Shown in pieces: positions 9,122-22,417 of a stretch of 64,000 nucleotides of DNA (the first letter of the stretch is position 1; each line of letters begins with the position of its first letter). The DNA is from Streptomyces sp. Tue 6430. Lineage in GTDB: Bacteria > Actinomycetota > Actinomycetes > Streptomycetales > Streptomycetaceae. Both the position numbers and the translations under genes were made by a program. The DNA is taken from NCBI GenBank assembly GCA_021568835.1, contig JAKGSH010000010.1:806001-870000 (forward strand). Reading direction: 5' to 3'. A model generated the notes under the pieces. The model had not been told where the DNA came from. It saw only the letters and a list, made by a program, of their open reading frames with translations, and did not search any database.

Positions 9122-9168
9122 AAAAGGACCCCTGGTCCCAGCTGAACGCTGGGACCAGGGGTCCTTCC
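9122..9168 (-). terminator. rRNA operon terminator
   Basis: A 19-bp perfect stem (9124-9142 with 9148-9166, core GGACCCCTGGTCCCAGC) has a 5-base loop. On the minus strand it is followed by TTTTGTTTTT. It begins just past the 3' end of 5S rRNA and separates the rRNA operon from the RDG-rich gene. Confidence 0.95.
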
Positions 9169-9174
9169 AAAGAT

Positions 9175-9293
9175 TGTTCGGCGGCGTCCTACTCTCCCAC
9201 AGGGTCCCCCTGCAGTACCATCGGCGCTGTGAGGCTTAGCTTCCGGGTTCGGAATGTGACCGGGCGTTTCCCTCACGCTATAACCACCGAAAC
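9175..9293 (-). rRNA. rrf: 5S ribosomal RNA
   Basis: The minus strand begins GTTTCGGTGGTTATAGCG and contains the conserved CCGAACCCGGAAGCTAAGCC and GAGAGTAGGACGCCGCCGAAC blocks, about 119 nt. It is the third gene of a 16S-23S-5S operon read leftward. The G-run after TACTGCA is five long here; I recall six in other Streptomyces 5S sequences. Confidence 0.95.
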
Positions 9294-9374
9294 CCTAATG
9301 GTTTCGAGCGAACAAGCACACTTTTTACTTGTTTTAGCTCAAAGCCGGCAACGGTCGTTGCCTCAGAACTAACA

Positions 9375-9389
9375 CAGTGGACGCGAGCA
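9375..9389 (-). repeat. 23S precursor processing stem, 3' arm
   Basis: The + strand CAGTGGACGCGAGCA is the exact reverse complement of TGCTCGCGTCCACTG at 12520-12534. Paired in the transcript, the two arms close the 23S precursor loop, the kind of stem normally cut by RNase III. Confidence 0.85.
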
Positions 9390-9394
9390 ACTGA

Positions 9395-12514
<3,120 letters not shown>

Positions 12515-12519
12515 ACAGA

Positions 12520-12534
12520 TGCTCGCGTCCACTG
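12520..12534 (-). repeat. 23S precursor processing stem, 5' arm
   Basis: TGCTCGCGTCCACTG on the + strand lies directly upstream of the 23S 5' end and pairs over 15 bp with the sequence just downstream of the 23S 3' end. Confidence 0.85.
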
Positions 12535-14356
<1,822 letters not shown>

Positions 14357-14870
14357 ATGTTTACCCGTGATCGGGTGCACACATCACGAGAGCGGAACAG
14401 CCAGGCGGAATGAGCCCGGCCGTTCACAGCGTCCTCGCTGTGTTTTTTTCAAAGGAACCTCATCTCCGGCTATCACTGCCGGGGACGGGGTATCAACATA
14501 TCTGGCGTTGATTTTTGGCACGCTGTTGAGTTCTCAAGGAACGGACGCTTCCTTCGTACTCACCCGAGAGACTCTCTCAGGCTTTCCTCCGGGCGCTTCC
14601 CTTCGGTCCTGCGTTTCCGACTCTATCAGACCGTTTCCCGGCCCGATTTCCTCGGCGCCTTCCAGGCTCCCGCTCTTTTCTCGCGGTTTCCTTTCCGGCG
14701 GTTCCGACTTTATCAGATCCTTTCGGTTCCGATTCCCTGTCGGTGGGATTCGCCTTGGGCTTCTGGCTTTCGCCTGTCGGCCTTTCGACATTCACTACGT
14801 TAGCCGATTCCCTCGCCGGCTCATAATCGAGCTTCGTCAGGTTCGAATTCAGACATGCGAGCACGTCGAA
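14357..14870 (-). promoter_or_regulatory. rRNA operon leader and promoter region
   Basis: No gene is present here. Nearest to 16S is a leader with TTGAGAACTCAACAGCGTGC (about 14523-14542), a block I recognise from other Streptomyces rrn leaders and probably involved in antitermination or processing. Further upstream on the minus strand are two similar promoter-like stretches, CTGATAGAGTCGGAA (-10 TAGAGT at 14620-14625) and CTGATAAAGTCGGAA (-10 TAAAGT at 14707-14712). Multiple tandem promoters are typical of these operons. The -35 elements are not consensus, so exact starts are uncertain. Confidence 0.7.
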
Positions 14871-15090
14871 TTCGACCCCTCTGAGGGGCGTCGTAGGTAG
14901 TGGGTTGGCTGCTTCCGGCTGCTGGCGAATGCCGTACCCGGTTCAAGCGGCTCGGGCTACGTTACGCCCCCGTCCAAGGCGAGTCAACTTCGGCGGCGCC
15001 CGGGCGCCACGCTCGCGAGCGATCACGCGTCTTCGGGCCCACCACTCCGCAGCGTCTCGTCGGCAGGCCGCGAGCAAGGCGCACGACGGC
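14871..15090. other. Intergenic stretch with no gene seen
   Basis: It lies between the rRNA promoter region and the 3' end of the methylpurine glycosylase gene. It is G+C-rich with no ORF of typical codon usage, no tRNA and no strong terminator that I can identify. Confidence 0.5.
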
Positions 15091-15701
15091 TCAGCCTCCG
15101 GCGGACGGCTTGGCTCTCGGGCTCAGCCGGTACGCCGAGACCGTTGGATCACCGGCGAGGTAGAAGCGGTGCTGCCAGTCGTGGGCTTTGCTCACGCCCA
15201 CCCGAGGACCGATCCGGATGAGTGCGGCGGGTACCGGCTCGCCCTCGGACAGCGCGACCGAGGCGCCTGCCAGTAGATCCGTGCCGTTGTGCTCCGCCGT
15301 GATGCCGAGCGCTTGGCAGAAGTTTCCCGGCCCCGCGCGAGACGTGGACGCTCGACCGTGCCCCCTCGCCGCTCGCGTGCCAGGTCCTCCCCCTCGATGA
15401 CCCTGCCTGCCCGGATGAGGACGGCTGAAGCGATGCCGTCCGTCCCGGTGACGATGTTGGCGCACCAGTGGAGACCGTGAGACCGGTAGACGTACATGTG
15501 TCCTGCCGGTCCGAACATGACGGCGTTACGGGGTGTCTTGCCCCGGTGGGCGTGGGAGGCGGGGTCCGCCGCACCGGAGTACGCCTCGGTCTCCGTGATG
15601 GTGATGCTCACGGTTCCTTCGGGGGTCTCATGAGTGAGAACGGCACCGAGCAGCTTGGGGGCGACCTCTTCCGCGGGGTGAGCAAGGTTCTCGACGTTCA
15701 C
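15091..15701 (-). CDS. mpg: 3-methyladenine (alkylpurine) DNA glycosylase, AAG/MPG family, one frame break
   Basis: GTG 15701 ([23 protein letters not shown]) to TGA at 15091, 203 residues after repair. AAG-family landmarks are [16 protein letters not shown] with the catalytic Glu, [27 protein letters not shown] and [11 protein letters not shown]. The frame breaks at the CCCC of 15333-15336; one more C restores [14 protein letters not shown]. The enzyme excises alkylated purines such as 3-methyladenine and hypoxanthine from DNA. The start is short compared with homologues, which often have about 15 more N-terminal residues, and a decayed second copy lies immediately upstream. Confidence 0.82.
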
Positions 15702-15707
15702 GCTGAC

Positions 15708-15970
15708 CGCCTTGACATGTATGGGTGGAGTGGACGTACATGTGTCCGGGCCGGCCGGACATCACGCTGTTGCGGGCGGCGCGTCCGCGGAAGGCGTGGG
15801 AGCCCGGGTCGTTCGGCCGTCGTGGGCCTCGGCCTCGGTGAGACCCGGGGTGATCGGGCCGGCCGGGGCGGCGCGCACGACGAGGCGGCCGAGGGGATCG
15901 GAGCGGCCTCCGGAACGGGGCGCTCGAAGAAGGTCCTGGGCAGGGGCGTACGGTCGGGGGTCGCGATCAT
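15708..15970 (-). pseudogene. Decayed N-terminal fragment of a second AAG/MPG glycosylase
   Basis: Reading left from ATG 15970 gives [19 protein letters not shown], the usual N-terminus of AAG enzymes. After frame changes it continues as [20 protein letters not shown], then [18 protein letters not shown] and GHMYVHS. These blocks correspond in order to the first half of the intact glycosylase encoded next to it, but they need at least two frame changes and the C-terminal half is missing. Unlike the other frame breaks in this window, the sequence has also diverged at conserved positions, so real decay is likely. Confidence 0.65.
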
Positions 15971-16129
15971 GCCCTCCGAGCGTAAGTGGGAGACGGTCGG
16001 TGCGCCGGGGTGGCCAGTGGGCACCCGCTTGCCAGGGTGGGGTGCGGAACCGGTTCCTGCCGGAATGCGTTTGTAGGGATCAAGGGGCAGGGATCAAGGA
16101 TCCCGTCGTAGAGGTCTAGAGGGAGAGTC

Positions 16130-16912
16130 ATGGCGTTCAAGAAGCTGCTCGCGAGTCTCGGGGCCGGTGGGGCCTCGGTCGAGACGGTGCTGACCGAGGT
16201 CAACGTCGTTCCGGGTGGCGTGGTGCAGGGCGAGGTGCGGATCCAGGGCGGGTCCGTGAACCAGCAGATCGAGGGACTGTCCGTCGGGCTCCAGGCCAAG
16301 GTCGAGGTCGAGAGCGGCGATCAGGAGTACAAGCAGGACATCGAGTTCGTCAAGCAGCGGCTCGGAGGCGCCTTCGAGCTCCAGGCGGGCGCGGTGCACG
16401 CCGTGCCGTTCGGCCTGGAGATCCCGTGGGAGACGCCGATCACGATGATCGACGGGCAGGCCTTGCGCGGGATGAACGTCGGGGTGACCACCGAGCTGGA
16501 GATCGCGCGGGCCGTGGACTCCGGTGACCTCGACCCGGTGAACGTGCACCCGCTGCCGGTGCAGAAGGCGATCCTGGACGCCTTCCTCCGGTTGGGCTTC
16601 CGCTTCAAGAACGCGGACCTGGAGCGCGGTCACATCCGGGGCACGCGGCAGAAGCTGCCGTTCTACCAGGAGATCGAGTTCTTCCCGCCGTCGCAGTACC
16701 ACGGTCTGCACCAGGTCGAGGTGAGCTTCGTCGCCGACGAGCACACGATGGACGTCGTGCTGGAGATGGACAAGAAGCCGGGGCTGTTCAGTGAGGGCAG
16801 CGACACCTTCCGTTCCTTCCAGGTCGGGCTGAACGACTACCAGGGGACCGACTGGGCGGCCTACCTCAACCAGTGGCTGTCCGAGGTCGGCAGCAAGCGC
16901 AACTGGTTCTAG
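16130..16912 (+). CDS. Spo0M-like sporulation-control protein (arrestin fold)
   Basis: ATG 16130 with GAGGGAGAG before it, 260 residues. The sequence MAFKKLLASLGAGGASVETVL followed by VVPGGVVQGEVRIQGGSVNQ is typical of Spo0M. The central GAFELQAGAVHAVPFGLEIPWETP and FYQEIEFFPPSQY, and a C-terminal acidic/aromatic stretch, also fit the family. Bacillus Spo0M influences sporulation and cell-cycle control; its role in Streptomyces is not defined to my knowledge. There is no signal peptide, so it is cytoplasmic. A PEBP-family gene follows 43 bp downstream. Confidence 0.9.
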   Translation: MAFKKLLASLGAGGASVETVLTEVNVVPGGVVQGEVRIQGGSVNQQIEGLSVGLQAKVEVESGDQEYKQDIEFVKQRLGGAFELQAGAVHAVPFGLEIPWETPITMIDGQALRGMNVGVTTELEIARAVDSGDLDPVNVHPLPVQKAILDAFLRLGFRFKNADLERGHIRGTRQKLPFYQEIEFFPPSQYHGLHQVEVSFVADEHTMDVVLEMDKKPGLFSEGSDTFRSFQVGLNDYQGTDWAAYLNQWLSEVGSKRNWF

Positions 16913-16955
16913 GCTCGGAACCACTGACTCCAGAACCGATGCAGGAGGTACCGAG

Positions 16956-17495
16956 GTGACCGAGCTCAAGCGGCGGCCGCTCCCCCACGACTTCCATCCG
17001 CCCGTGCCGTCGTTCACCTTGACGAGCAAGGACGTCGAGGAGGGCGCGACCCTCAAGGGCGACCAGGTCCAGGCGGACGGGAACACCTCGCCGCACCTGC
17101 GGTGGGAGGGTTTCCCGCCGGAGACCGAGAGCTTCGCGGTGACCTGTTACGACCCCGACGCGCCGACGGGCAGCGGTTTCTGGCACTGGGTCCTGTTCGA
17201 CATCCCCGCCTCGGTGACCGAGCTTCCGGCGGGGGCCGGCGGCGGCAGGTTCGAGGGCCTGCCCGAAGGCGCCGTCCACGCGCGCAACGACTACGGGACG
17301 AAGGACTTCGGCGGGGCCGCCCCGCCGCCCGGGGACGGCCCGCACCGGTACGTCTTCACGGTGTACGCGGTGGACCAGGAGAGGCTCGGTCCGGACTCGG
17401 ACGCCTCTCCCGCCGCCGTCGGGTTCAACCTGCGCTTCCACACGCTCGCGCGGGCCCAGCTGATCGGGGAGTACGAGAACCCCGCCGCGGGCTGA
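16956..17495 (+). CDS. YbhB/YbcL family PEBP (Raf-kinase-inhibitor-like) protein
   Basis: GTG start at 16956 (VTELKRRPLPHDFHPP) after GCAGGAGG, 179 residues. The PEBP pocket is recognisable: SPHLRWEG, VTCYDPDAPTGSGFWHWVLFDIP, NDYGTKDFGGAAPPPGDGPHRYVFTVYAVD and the C-terminal HTLARAQLIGEYEN. It is cytoplasmic. Bacterial members bind small anionic ligands, but their physiological role is poorly known. A terminator hairpin lies 43 bp past the stop codon. Confidence 0.92.
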   Translation: MTELKRRPLPHDFHPPVPSFTLTSKDVEEGATLKGDQVQADGNTSPHLRWEGFPPETESFAVTCYDPDAPTGSGFWHWVLFDIPASVTELPAGAGGGRFEGLPEGAVHARNDYGTKDFGGAAPPPGDGPHRYVFTVYAVDQERLGPDSDASPAAVGFNLRFHTLARAQLIGEYENPAAG

Positions 17496-17537
17496 GCCGG
17501 GCCCCCGCCGGGTCATCTCATCGTTCATTCAACGTTT

Positions 17538-17581
17538 GCCCGTCCCTGGTCTTGGAAGTGATCAGGGGCGGGCATTTTGTT
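17538..17581 (+). terminator. Intrinsic terminator after the PEBP gene
   Basis: A 13-bp stem with internal G-T pairing (GCCCGTCCCTGGT against ATCAGGGGCGGGC), a 10-base loop and ATTTTGTT after the right arm. It is oriented to stop rightward transcription. Confidence 0.85.
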
Positions 17582-17706
17582 GCCGGGGGCGCGGGGGCAT
17601 CCCCCGTGGGAGCAGCAGATATTGCGTTGTCCATCTCGGCGTGCCCGGCCAGAGTTGTTCCCAGCCCGCCAGGGGGTGGGCCGGTGCACACGGGAGGTGG
17701 GCTGGT

Positions 17707-18213
17707 ATGCGGGACACGCTGGTACTCAACGCGAGCTTCGAGCCGCTGTCGACGGTGACGTTGAACCGAGCCGTCGTTCTGGTGCTTCAGGACAAGGCCG
17801 TCGTCGAGCAGGCCCACCCCGAACTGCGGATGCGGGGAGCCGAGGTGGACATACCGGCGCCCCGGATCATCAGGCTGTGCAGGTACGTACGGGTGCCGTT
17901 CCGAAGACAAGCTCCGTGGTCGCGGCGGGGTGTGCTGGTCCGGGACCGGCACCGGTGCGCCTACTGCGGCCGCCGGGCGACCACGGTGGACCACGTCGTG
18001 CCGCGGGCCCAGGGCGGTCAGGACTCCTGGCTCAACACGGTCGCCTCGTGCGCGGAGGACAACCACCGCAAGGCGGACCGGACTCCGGAGCAGGCGGGTA
18101 TGCCGCTGCTGCGGCAGCCGTTCGAGCCGACCCCGCAGGACGCGATGCTGCTCGCCCTGGGGCAGGAGGACCTGGCCGCGCTGCCGGAGTGGCTGACCAC
18201 GGACGCGGCGTAG
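17707..18213 (+). CDS. HNH endonuclease-domain protein
   Basis: ATG 17707 (MRDTLVLNASFEPLSTV) after GGGAGGTGGG, 168 residues. The N-terminal half has the VLNASFEPLS..NRAVVLVLQDKA pattern shared with this widespread single-domain HNH family. The nuclease centre is CAYCGRRATTVDHVVPRAQGG followed by NTVASCAEDNHRKADRTP, with two Cys pairs placed to bind a structural zinc. The gene is not flanked by defence or mobile genes, so there is no contextual support for a restriction role. The cellular function is unknown. Confidence 0.9.
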   Translation: MRDTLVLNASFEPLSTVTLNRAVVLVLQDKAVVEQAHPELRMRGAEVDIPAPRIIRLCRYVRVPFRRQAPWSRRGVLVRDRHRCAYCGRRATTVDHVVPRAQGGQDSWLNTVASCAEDNHRKADRTPEQAGMPLLRQPFEPTPQDAMLLALGQEDLAALPEWLTTDAA

Positions 18214-18319
18214 GGCACGCACGGCACAAGGGCTGTCGTCCCGCGGCTCGCGCGGGACGGTCGCCAGGTTCCCCGCGTCCCTTCAGGGACTGCGGGGAAC
18301 CGTTCGTCACGGGGCCGGG

Positions 18320-19270
18320 TCAGTCGATCGACGGCTTCTCGCGGCGTTCCCTGGGGCTGTCCGAGCCGCCGCCGTTGGAACCCGAACCGCCGCCCATGGG
18401 GCCGAAGTTGCCCATGGCACCGGACAGTCCCTTGAGGGCGTCGCCGATTTCGCTGGGGACGATCCAGAGCTTGTTGGCGTCGCCCTCGGCGATCTTCGGG
18501 AGCATCTGGAGGTACTGGTAGGAGAGCAGCTTCTGGTCCGCGTCGCCGGCGTGGATCGCCTCGAAGACCGTGCGGACGGCCTGGGCCTCACCCTCGGCGC
18601 GCAGGGCGGCGGCCTTGGCCTCGCCCTCGGCCTTGAGGATGGCGGACTGCTTCTCGCCCTCCGCGGTGAGGATGGCGGCTTGGCGCGTGCCCTCGGCGGT
18701 GAGGATCGCGGCGCGCTTGTCGCGGTCGGCGCGCATCTGCTTCTCCATCGAGTCCTGGATGGAAGTCGGGGGCTCGATCGCCTTCAGCTCCACGCGGTTG
18801 ACGCGGATGCCCCACTTGCCGGTGGCCTCGTCGAGCACTCCGCGCAGGGCCGCGTTGATCTCCTCGCGGGAGGTCAGGGTGCGCTCCAGGTCCATGCCGC
18901 CGATGATGTTGCGCAGGGTGGTGACGGTGAGCTGCTCGATCGCCTGGATGTAGCTGGCGACTTCGTAGGTCGCGGCGCGGGCGTCGGTCACCTGGTAGTA
19001 GATGACGGTGTCGATGTTGACGACCAGGTTGTCCTGGGTGATGACCGGCTGCGGCGGGAACGGGACGACCTGTTCACGCAGGTCGATGCGGTTGCGGATG
19101 GTGTCGATGAACGGGACGACGATGTTGAGGCCCGCGTTGAGCGTCCGGGTGTAGCGGCCGAACCGCTCCACGATCGCGGCGCTCGCCTGTGGGATGACCT
19201 GGATCGTCTTGATCAGGGCGATGAAGACCAACACCACCAGGATGATCAAGACGATGATGACCGGTTCCAT
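18320..19270 (-). CDS. SPFH/band 7 (stomatin-like) membrane protein, QmcA/HflC type
   Basis: ATG 19270, 316 residues. An N-terminal membrane anchor (residues 3-22, VIIVLIILVVLVFIALI) precedes a band 7 domain (IPQASAAIVERFGRYTRTLNAGLNIVVPF, REQVVPFPPQPVITQDN). A long Ala/Glu-rich coiled coil with repeating AILTAEGxxQ units follows, then a Gly/Ser-rich tail. Such proteins form membrane microdomain scaffolds and often pair with NfeD-type partners. The NfeD-like gene just upstream on the same strand (140 bp gap) fits that pairing. Confidence 0.93.
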   Translation of the reverse strand: MEPVIIVLIILVVLVFIALIKTIQVIPQASAAIVERFGRYTRTLNAGLNIVVPFIDTIRNRIDLREQVVPFPPQPVITQDNLVVNIDTVIYYQVTDARAATYEVASYIQAIEQLTVTTLRNIIGGMDLERTLTSREEINAALRGVLDEATGKWGIRVNRVELKAIEPPTSIQDSMEKQMRADRDKRAAILTAEGTRQAAILTAEGEKQSAILKAEGEAKAAALRAEGEAQAVRTVFEAIHAGDADQKLLSYQYLQMLPKIAEGDANKLWIVPSEIGDALKGLSGAMGNFGPMGGGSGSNGGGSDSPRERREKPSID

Positions 19271-19410
19271 CGTGCTCCCCGTACCCTTCTTCGCCTCGGC
19301 GCTTTCGGAAGATCTTAGGCTTGTCGAAGATCTTTCTGGTCGAGTGTGACAGACCGTCGTCCGGCTCGTGGGGTGTTCGGTTCACTTGCGTGGTGCGGTA
19401 GTTGACCCGG

Positions 19411-19842
19411 TCAGATGACGATCGCCGTGGCCCCCTCGATGTCCACGACGTCGACCTCCTGCCCGACTTCGTAGGTGCGGTCGGTGTCGAGAGCACGAGC
19501 CGACCAGATCTCCCCGGCGAGCTTGATGCGTCCGCCCGAGCCGTCGACCCGTTCCAGCACGACGGCCTGCTTGCCCTTCAACGCGTCCACGCCGCTGGCG
19601 AATTGGGGCCGCTGGGCGCTGTGCCTGGCCGCGATGGGCCGTACGACGGCGATGAGGGCGACGGAGACGGCCACGAAGACGAGTACCTGGGCGACCACGT
19701 CGAAGCCGAGGGCGGCCGCGACGGCCGCGGCCACCGCGCCGACCGCGAACATGCCGAACTCCGGCATCGCGGTGACCACCAGAGGGATTCCGAGCGCTGC
19801 CGCGCCTACGAGCCACCACACCCACGCGTCGATGTCGTCCAC
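19411..19842 (-). CDS. NfeD-like membrane protein
   Basis: GTG start at 19842 (VDDIDAWVWWLVGAAAL), 143 residues. Two to three membrane segments precede a C-terminal OB-fold: GVDALKGKQAVVLERVDGSGGRIKLAGEIWSAR, then TYEVGQEVDVVDIEGATAIV. NfeD proteins pair with SPFH proteins such as the one encoded downstream and are thought to help localise or regulate membrane assemblies. Confidence 0.92.
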   Translation of the reverse strand: MDDIDAWVWWLVGAAALGIPLVVTAMPEFGMFAVGAVAAAVAAALGFDVVAQVLVFVAVSVALIAVVRPIAARHSAQRPQFASGVDALKGKQAVVLERVDGSGGRIKLAGEIWSARALDTDRTYEVGQEVDVVDIEGATAIVI

Positions 19843-19896
19843 GCGTTCATGGTAGGTCCGACGGGTGTGCGACCGACAGGGCGCGAACGGGGGCGG

Positions 19897-20694
19897 TCAG
19901 GACAGCGGCAGGCCCTGGGCGGTCCAGCGGTCGCCGACCTGTTCCACGACGAGGGGGAGGCCGAAGCAGCGGGAGAGGTTGCGGGAGGTCAGTTCGAGTT
20001 CGACCGGTCCGGCGGCGAGGACCTTGCCCTGACGGATCATGAGGACGTGCGTGAATCCGGGGGCGATCTCCTCGACATGGTGCGTGACCATGATCATCGA
20101 GGGGGCGATCGGGTCGCGGGCGAGGCGGCCGAGGCGGCGGACGAGGTCCTCGCGGCCGCCGAGGTCGAGGCCGGCGGCCGGCTCGTCCAGCAGCAGCAGT
20201 TCGGGGTCGGTCATCAGGGCGCGGGCGATGAGCGTGCGCTTGCGCTCGCCCTCGGAGAGGGTGCCGAACTTCCGGTCCAGGAACTCGGTCATGCCGAGGC
20301 GGTCGAGGAAGGCGCGGGCGCGCTGTTCGTCGATCTCCTCGTAGTCCTCCTGCCAGCTGGCCGTCATGCCGTACGCGGCGGTCAGGACGGTCTGCAGGAC
20401 GGTCTGGCGCTTGGGGAGCTTGTCGGCCATGGCGATGCCGGCCATGCCGATGCGGGGGCGCAGCTCGAAGACGTCGGTGCCGGGCGTGCCGAGGGTCTCG
20501 CCGAGGATGGTGGCGGTGCCGCTGCTGGGGTAGAGGTAGCTGGAGGCGACGTTCAGCAGGGTCGTCTTGCCGGCTCCGTTGGGGCCGAGGATGACCCAGC
20601 GCTCGCCTTCCTTGACCGACCAGGAGACCTGGTCCACCAGAGCCCGGCCCTCGCGGACCACGGATACGTCCTGAAGCTCCAGAACATCGCTCAT
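19897..20694 (-). CDS. ABC transporter ATP-binding protein
   Basis: ATG 20694 (MSDVLELQDVSVVREGRALV), 265 residues. Walker A is GPNGAGKTT, the signature LSEGERKRTLIARAL, Walker B LLLLDEPAAGLDLGG and the switch His in VTHHVEEI. The overall type resembles ModF/YlmA-like stand-alone ATPases. No permease gene is adjacent, so its partner is unknown or it acts alone. It is divergent from the gene at 20851. Confidence 0.88.
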   Translation of the reverse strand: MSDVLELQDVSVVREGRALVDQVSWSVKEGERWVILGPNGAGKTTLLNVASSYLYPSSGTATILGETLGTPGTDVFELRPRIGMAGIAMADKLPKRQTVLQTVLTAAYGMTASWQEDYEEIDEQRARAFLDRLGMTEFLDRKFGTLSEGERKRTLIARALMTDPELLLLDEPAAGLDLGGREDLVRRLGRLARDPIAPSMIMVTHHVEEIAPGFTHVLMIRQGKVLAAGPVELELTSRNLSRCFGLPLVVEQVGDRWTAQGLPLS

Positions 20695-20850
20695 GAGCGC
20701 GTTGTCTCCCCTTGCAGTGTGGCCGGTCTCGGTTGTCGCGTACGCCTGTGGCTCGGACCGCCGCGCGCGGGTGGGCGCGGCCCCTCCAGGAAAATCTACG
20801 CCACCGGCCGGGTGGGCCGTTCCATCGGTCCGGTCCTTAGGCTGGGGGGC

Positions 20851-21636
20851 ATGCTCTCTGAACCGCGCTCCGGCCGCCTCGCCGCTTGGGGAAATGCGCT
20901 TTTGGCCGGACTCGTCTCTCCGGACGACGCCGTACTCGCCGTCGTCGGGGAGGACGCCGTGCACCGGGTGGAGGGGCTGCCCGGCGAGTCCGCGCCCGTC
21001 GGGCTCACGCTCGCGCTCGGACGGCTGCGGGCGCTCGGGGTGCGGGGGCTGCGGGTGGCGCTGCCGGCGCCGGGGCATCCGCTGGGGCTGAGCGGGCCGC
21101 CGGAGTTCAACGCGCGGGCGCTGGAGGCCGAGGAGGCAGTGGTCTGTCACGGGGCCGCGCTCGGGCTGGTGCCGGAGGTGTCCGAGGCCGGTCCTGCGGG
21201 CGATGTGCATGTCGAGGTGACGTGGCACTGCCTTCCGGTGCGGGAGGCTCCGCCGGCGGACGTGCCGTCGCTGGGCGAGGCCGAGCGGGAGCTGGCGGAG
21301 GCGCTGCGGGACACCACGGCCGTGCTGGCGCGGCTGGACGTGGCGGGCTCGGGGCCGGTGGCCGAGGCGGCGATCGACGCGTACCGGGCGCGGGCGGAGG
21401 GCGGGCGGGAGGTGCTGGCGCCGGGGTACCCGCCGCGCGCGGTGCGGGTGCTGGAGCTGGCGCAGCGGGTGGGGCTGCTGGTGTCGCTGGCCCGGGACAA
21501 CGGGCACGGGGGCGCGGTGAGCGCTTCGGAGATGGGGGCTCGGGTGGCCGCGTTGCGGCCGGTGGAGCGGACGGGGCGGCGGGCGCAGGTGGCTGCGTAC
21601 AACGCGTACGTGGAGGAGCGCGAGCGGGAACGGTGA
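20851..21636 (+). CDS. Conserved streptomycete protein of unknown function
   Basis: ATG 20851 (MLSEPRSGRLAAWGNALLAG), 261 residues, no signal peptide or membrane segment. It is rich in Ala, Gly, Arg and Glu. Visible blocks are LVSPDDAVLAVVGEDAVHRVEG, LGRLRALGVRGLRVALPAPGHPLGL and a C-terminal helical part with YPPRAVRVLELAQRVGLLVSLARD. I recognise the type from Streptomyces genomes but no function. It is divergent from the ABC ATPase, suggesting a shared control region of about 150 bp. Confidence 0.75.
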   Translation: MLSEPRSGRLAAWGNALLAGLVSPDDAVLAVVGEDAVHRVEGLPGESAPVGLTLALGRLRALGVRGLRVALPAPGHPLGLSGPPEFNARALEAEEAVVCHGAALGLVPEVSEAGPAGDVHVEVTWHCLPVREAPPADVPSLGEAERELAEALRDTTAVLARLDVAGSGPVAEAAIDAYRARAEGGREVLAPGYPPRAVRVLELAQRVGLLVSLARDNGHGGAVSASEMGARVAALRPVERTGRRAQVAAYNAYVEERERER

Positions 21637-21966
21637 CGTGTCCGCGCGGGACCGGACGGGTGGCCGGAGCGCGGGACGCGGGACGGGTGATGCGGGACGG
21701 GTGACCGGTGGCCGCGTCGGCGACCGGCGGCATCCGCCGGGGCTGGTGACGCGGGACCGGTGGCCCGCACACGAGACGCGAGACCGGTGACCCGGGTGCG
21801 AGACCGGTGACCCCGTCGGTGACCGGCGGCATCCGCCGGGGCGGAGGCGGGGGGCGTGGGCCGAGACGCCGGTGGCGGTGGGGCGGACCGGTCTCCCCCG
21901 GAGTGGGGCCGGGAGAGACCGGGAGGGACTCGGCGGTTCCTCGCCGGTCGGCGCCTCAGGCGTGGC
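21637..21966. repeat. Intergenic region of short degenerate direct repeats
   Basis: There is no gene. Much of it consists of recurring pieces: GACCGGCGGCATCCGCCGGG at about 21722 and again 99 bp later at 21821, and GCGAGACCGGTGACC twice near 21778-21813, with related GGGACCGGTGGCC variants between. It could be a worn tandem array or a structured 3' region of the flanking genes. Confidence 0.6.
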
Positions 21967-22212
21967 TCAGTGGTCGAGGCCCAGGTTGCCGAAAGCCGGG
22001 TTGAGCACGCCGACGACGTCGACGCTGTTGCCGACGGCGTCGAACGGGATGTGCACCGGGGCCTGGACGAGGTTGCCCGAGACGACGCCCGGCGAGTGCT
22101 CGGCCGCGCCGCCGGCCGACGCGCCGTTCGCGGCCGACGCCATCCCGGCGCCCGCGGCCACCAGCCCACCGGCGACCATCGTCATGGCCGCTGCCTTCTT
22201 CAGGTTCTTCAC
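21967..22212 (-). CDS. chpE: Short chaplin ChpE (cysteine-free)
   Basis: GTG 22212 (VKNLKKAAAMTMVAGGLVAAG), 81 residues. The Sec signal peptide ends near GMASA (about residue 28). The mature part is a single chaplin domain, SPGVVSGNLVQAPVHIP, then AVGNSVDVVGVLNPAFGNLG. The two conserved chaplin cysteines are replaced (AVGN and FGNLG), as I recall for S. coelicolor ChpE (SCO1800). Secreted chaplins assemble into amphipathic amyloid-like fibrils that coat aerial hyphae. There is no sortase signal, so it is a short, non-anchored chaplin. Confidence 0.93.
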   Translation of the reverse strand: MKNLKKAAAMTMVAGGLVAAGAGMASAANGASAGGAAEHSPGVVSGNLVQAPVHIPFDAVGNSVDVVGVLNPAFGNLGLDH

Positions 22213-22417
22213 TTCTGACCCCTCCTGGTGACGGCCGCGGCGATCACCGCGGCACGCACTGGGGAACGCCGGAGTCCGGCGGAGGATGCGCCATCCGGGG
22301 GACATTCCCACGACGGTATGAATCTCGGACCGGAGGAAACCCGTCCGGACGGGCGCCCCGCTGTGCCGCCGGCCGTGCGCCGGGTGCCGTGCCGCCCGGC
22401 CGTGCGCCGGGGTGTGG

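Noticed and set aside
14900..15000. A tRNA-like GGTTCAAG at 14940-14947
   Set aside because: No matching acceptor or anticodon arm around it.
17707..18213. Restriction or phage-defence system around the HNH gene
   Set aside because: Neighbours are housekeeping genes, and the single-domain HNH type is widespread in actinobacterial cores.
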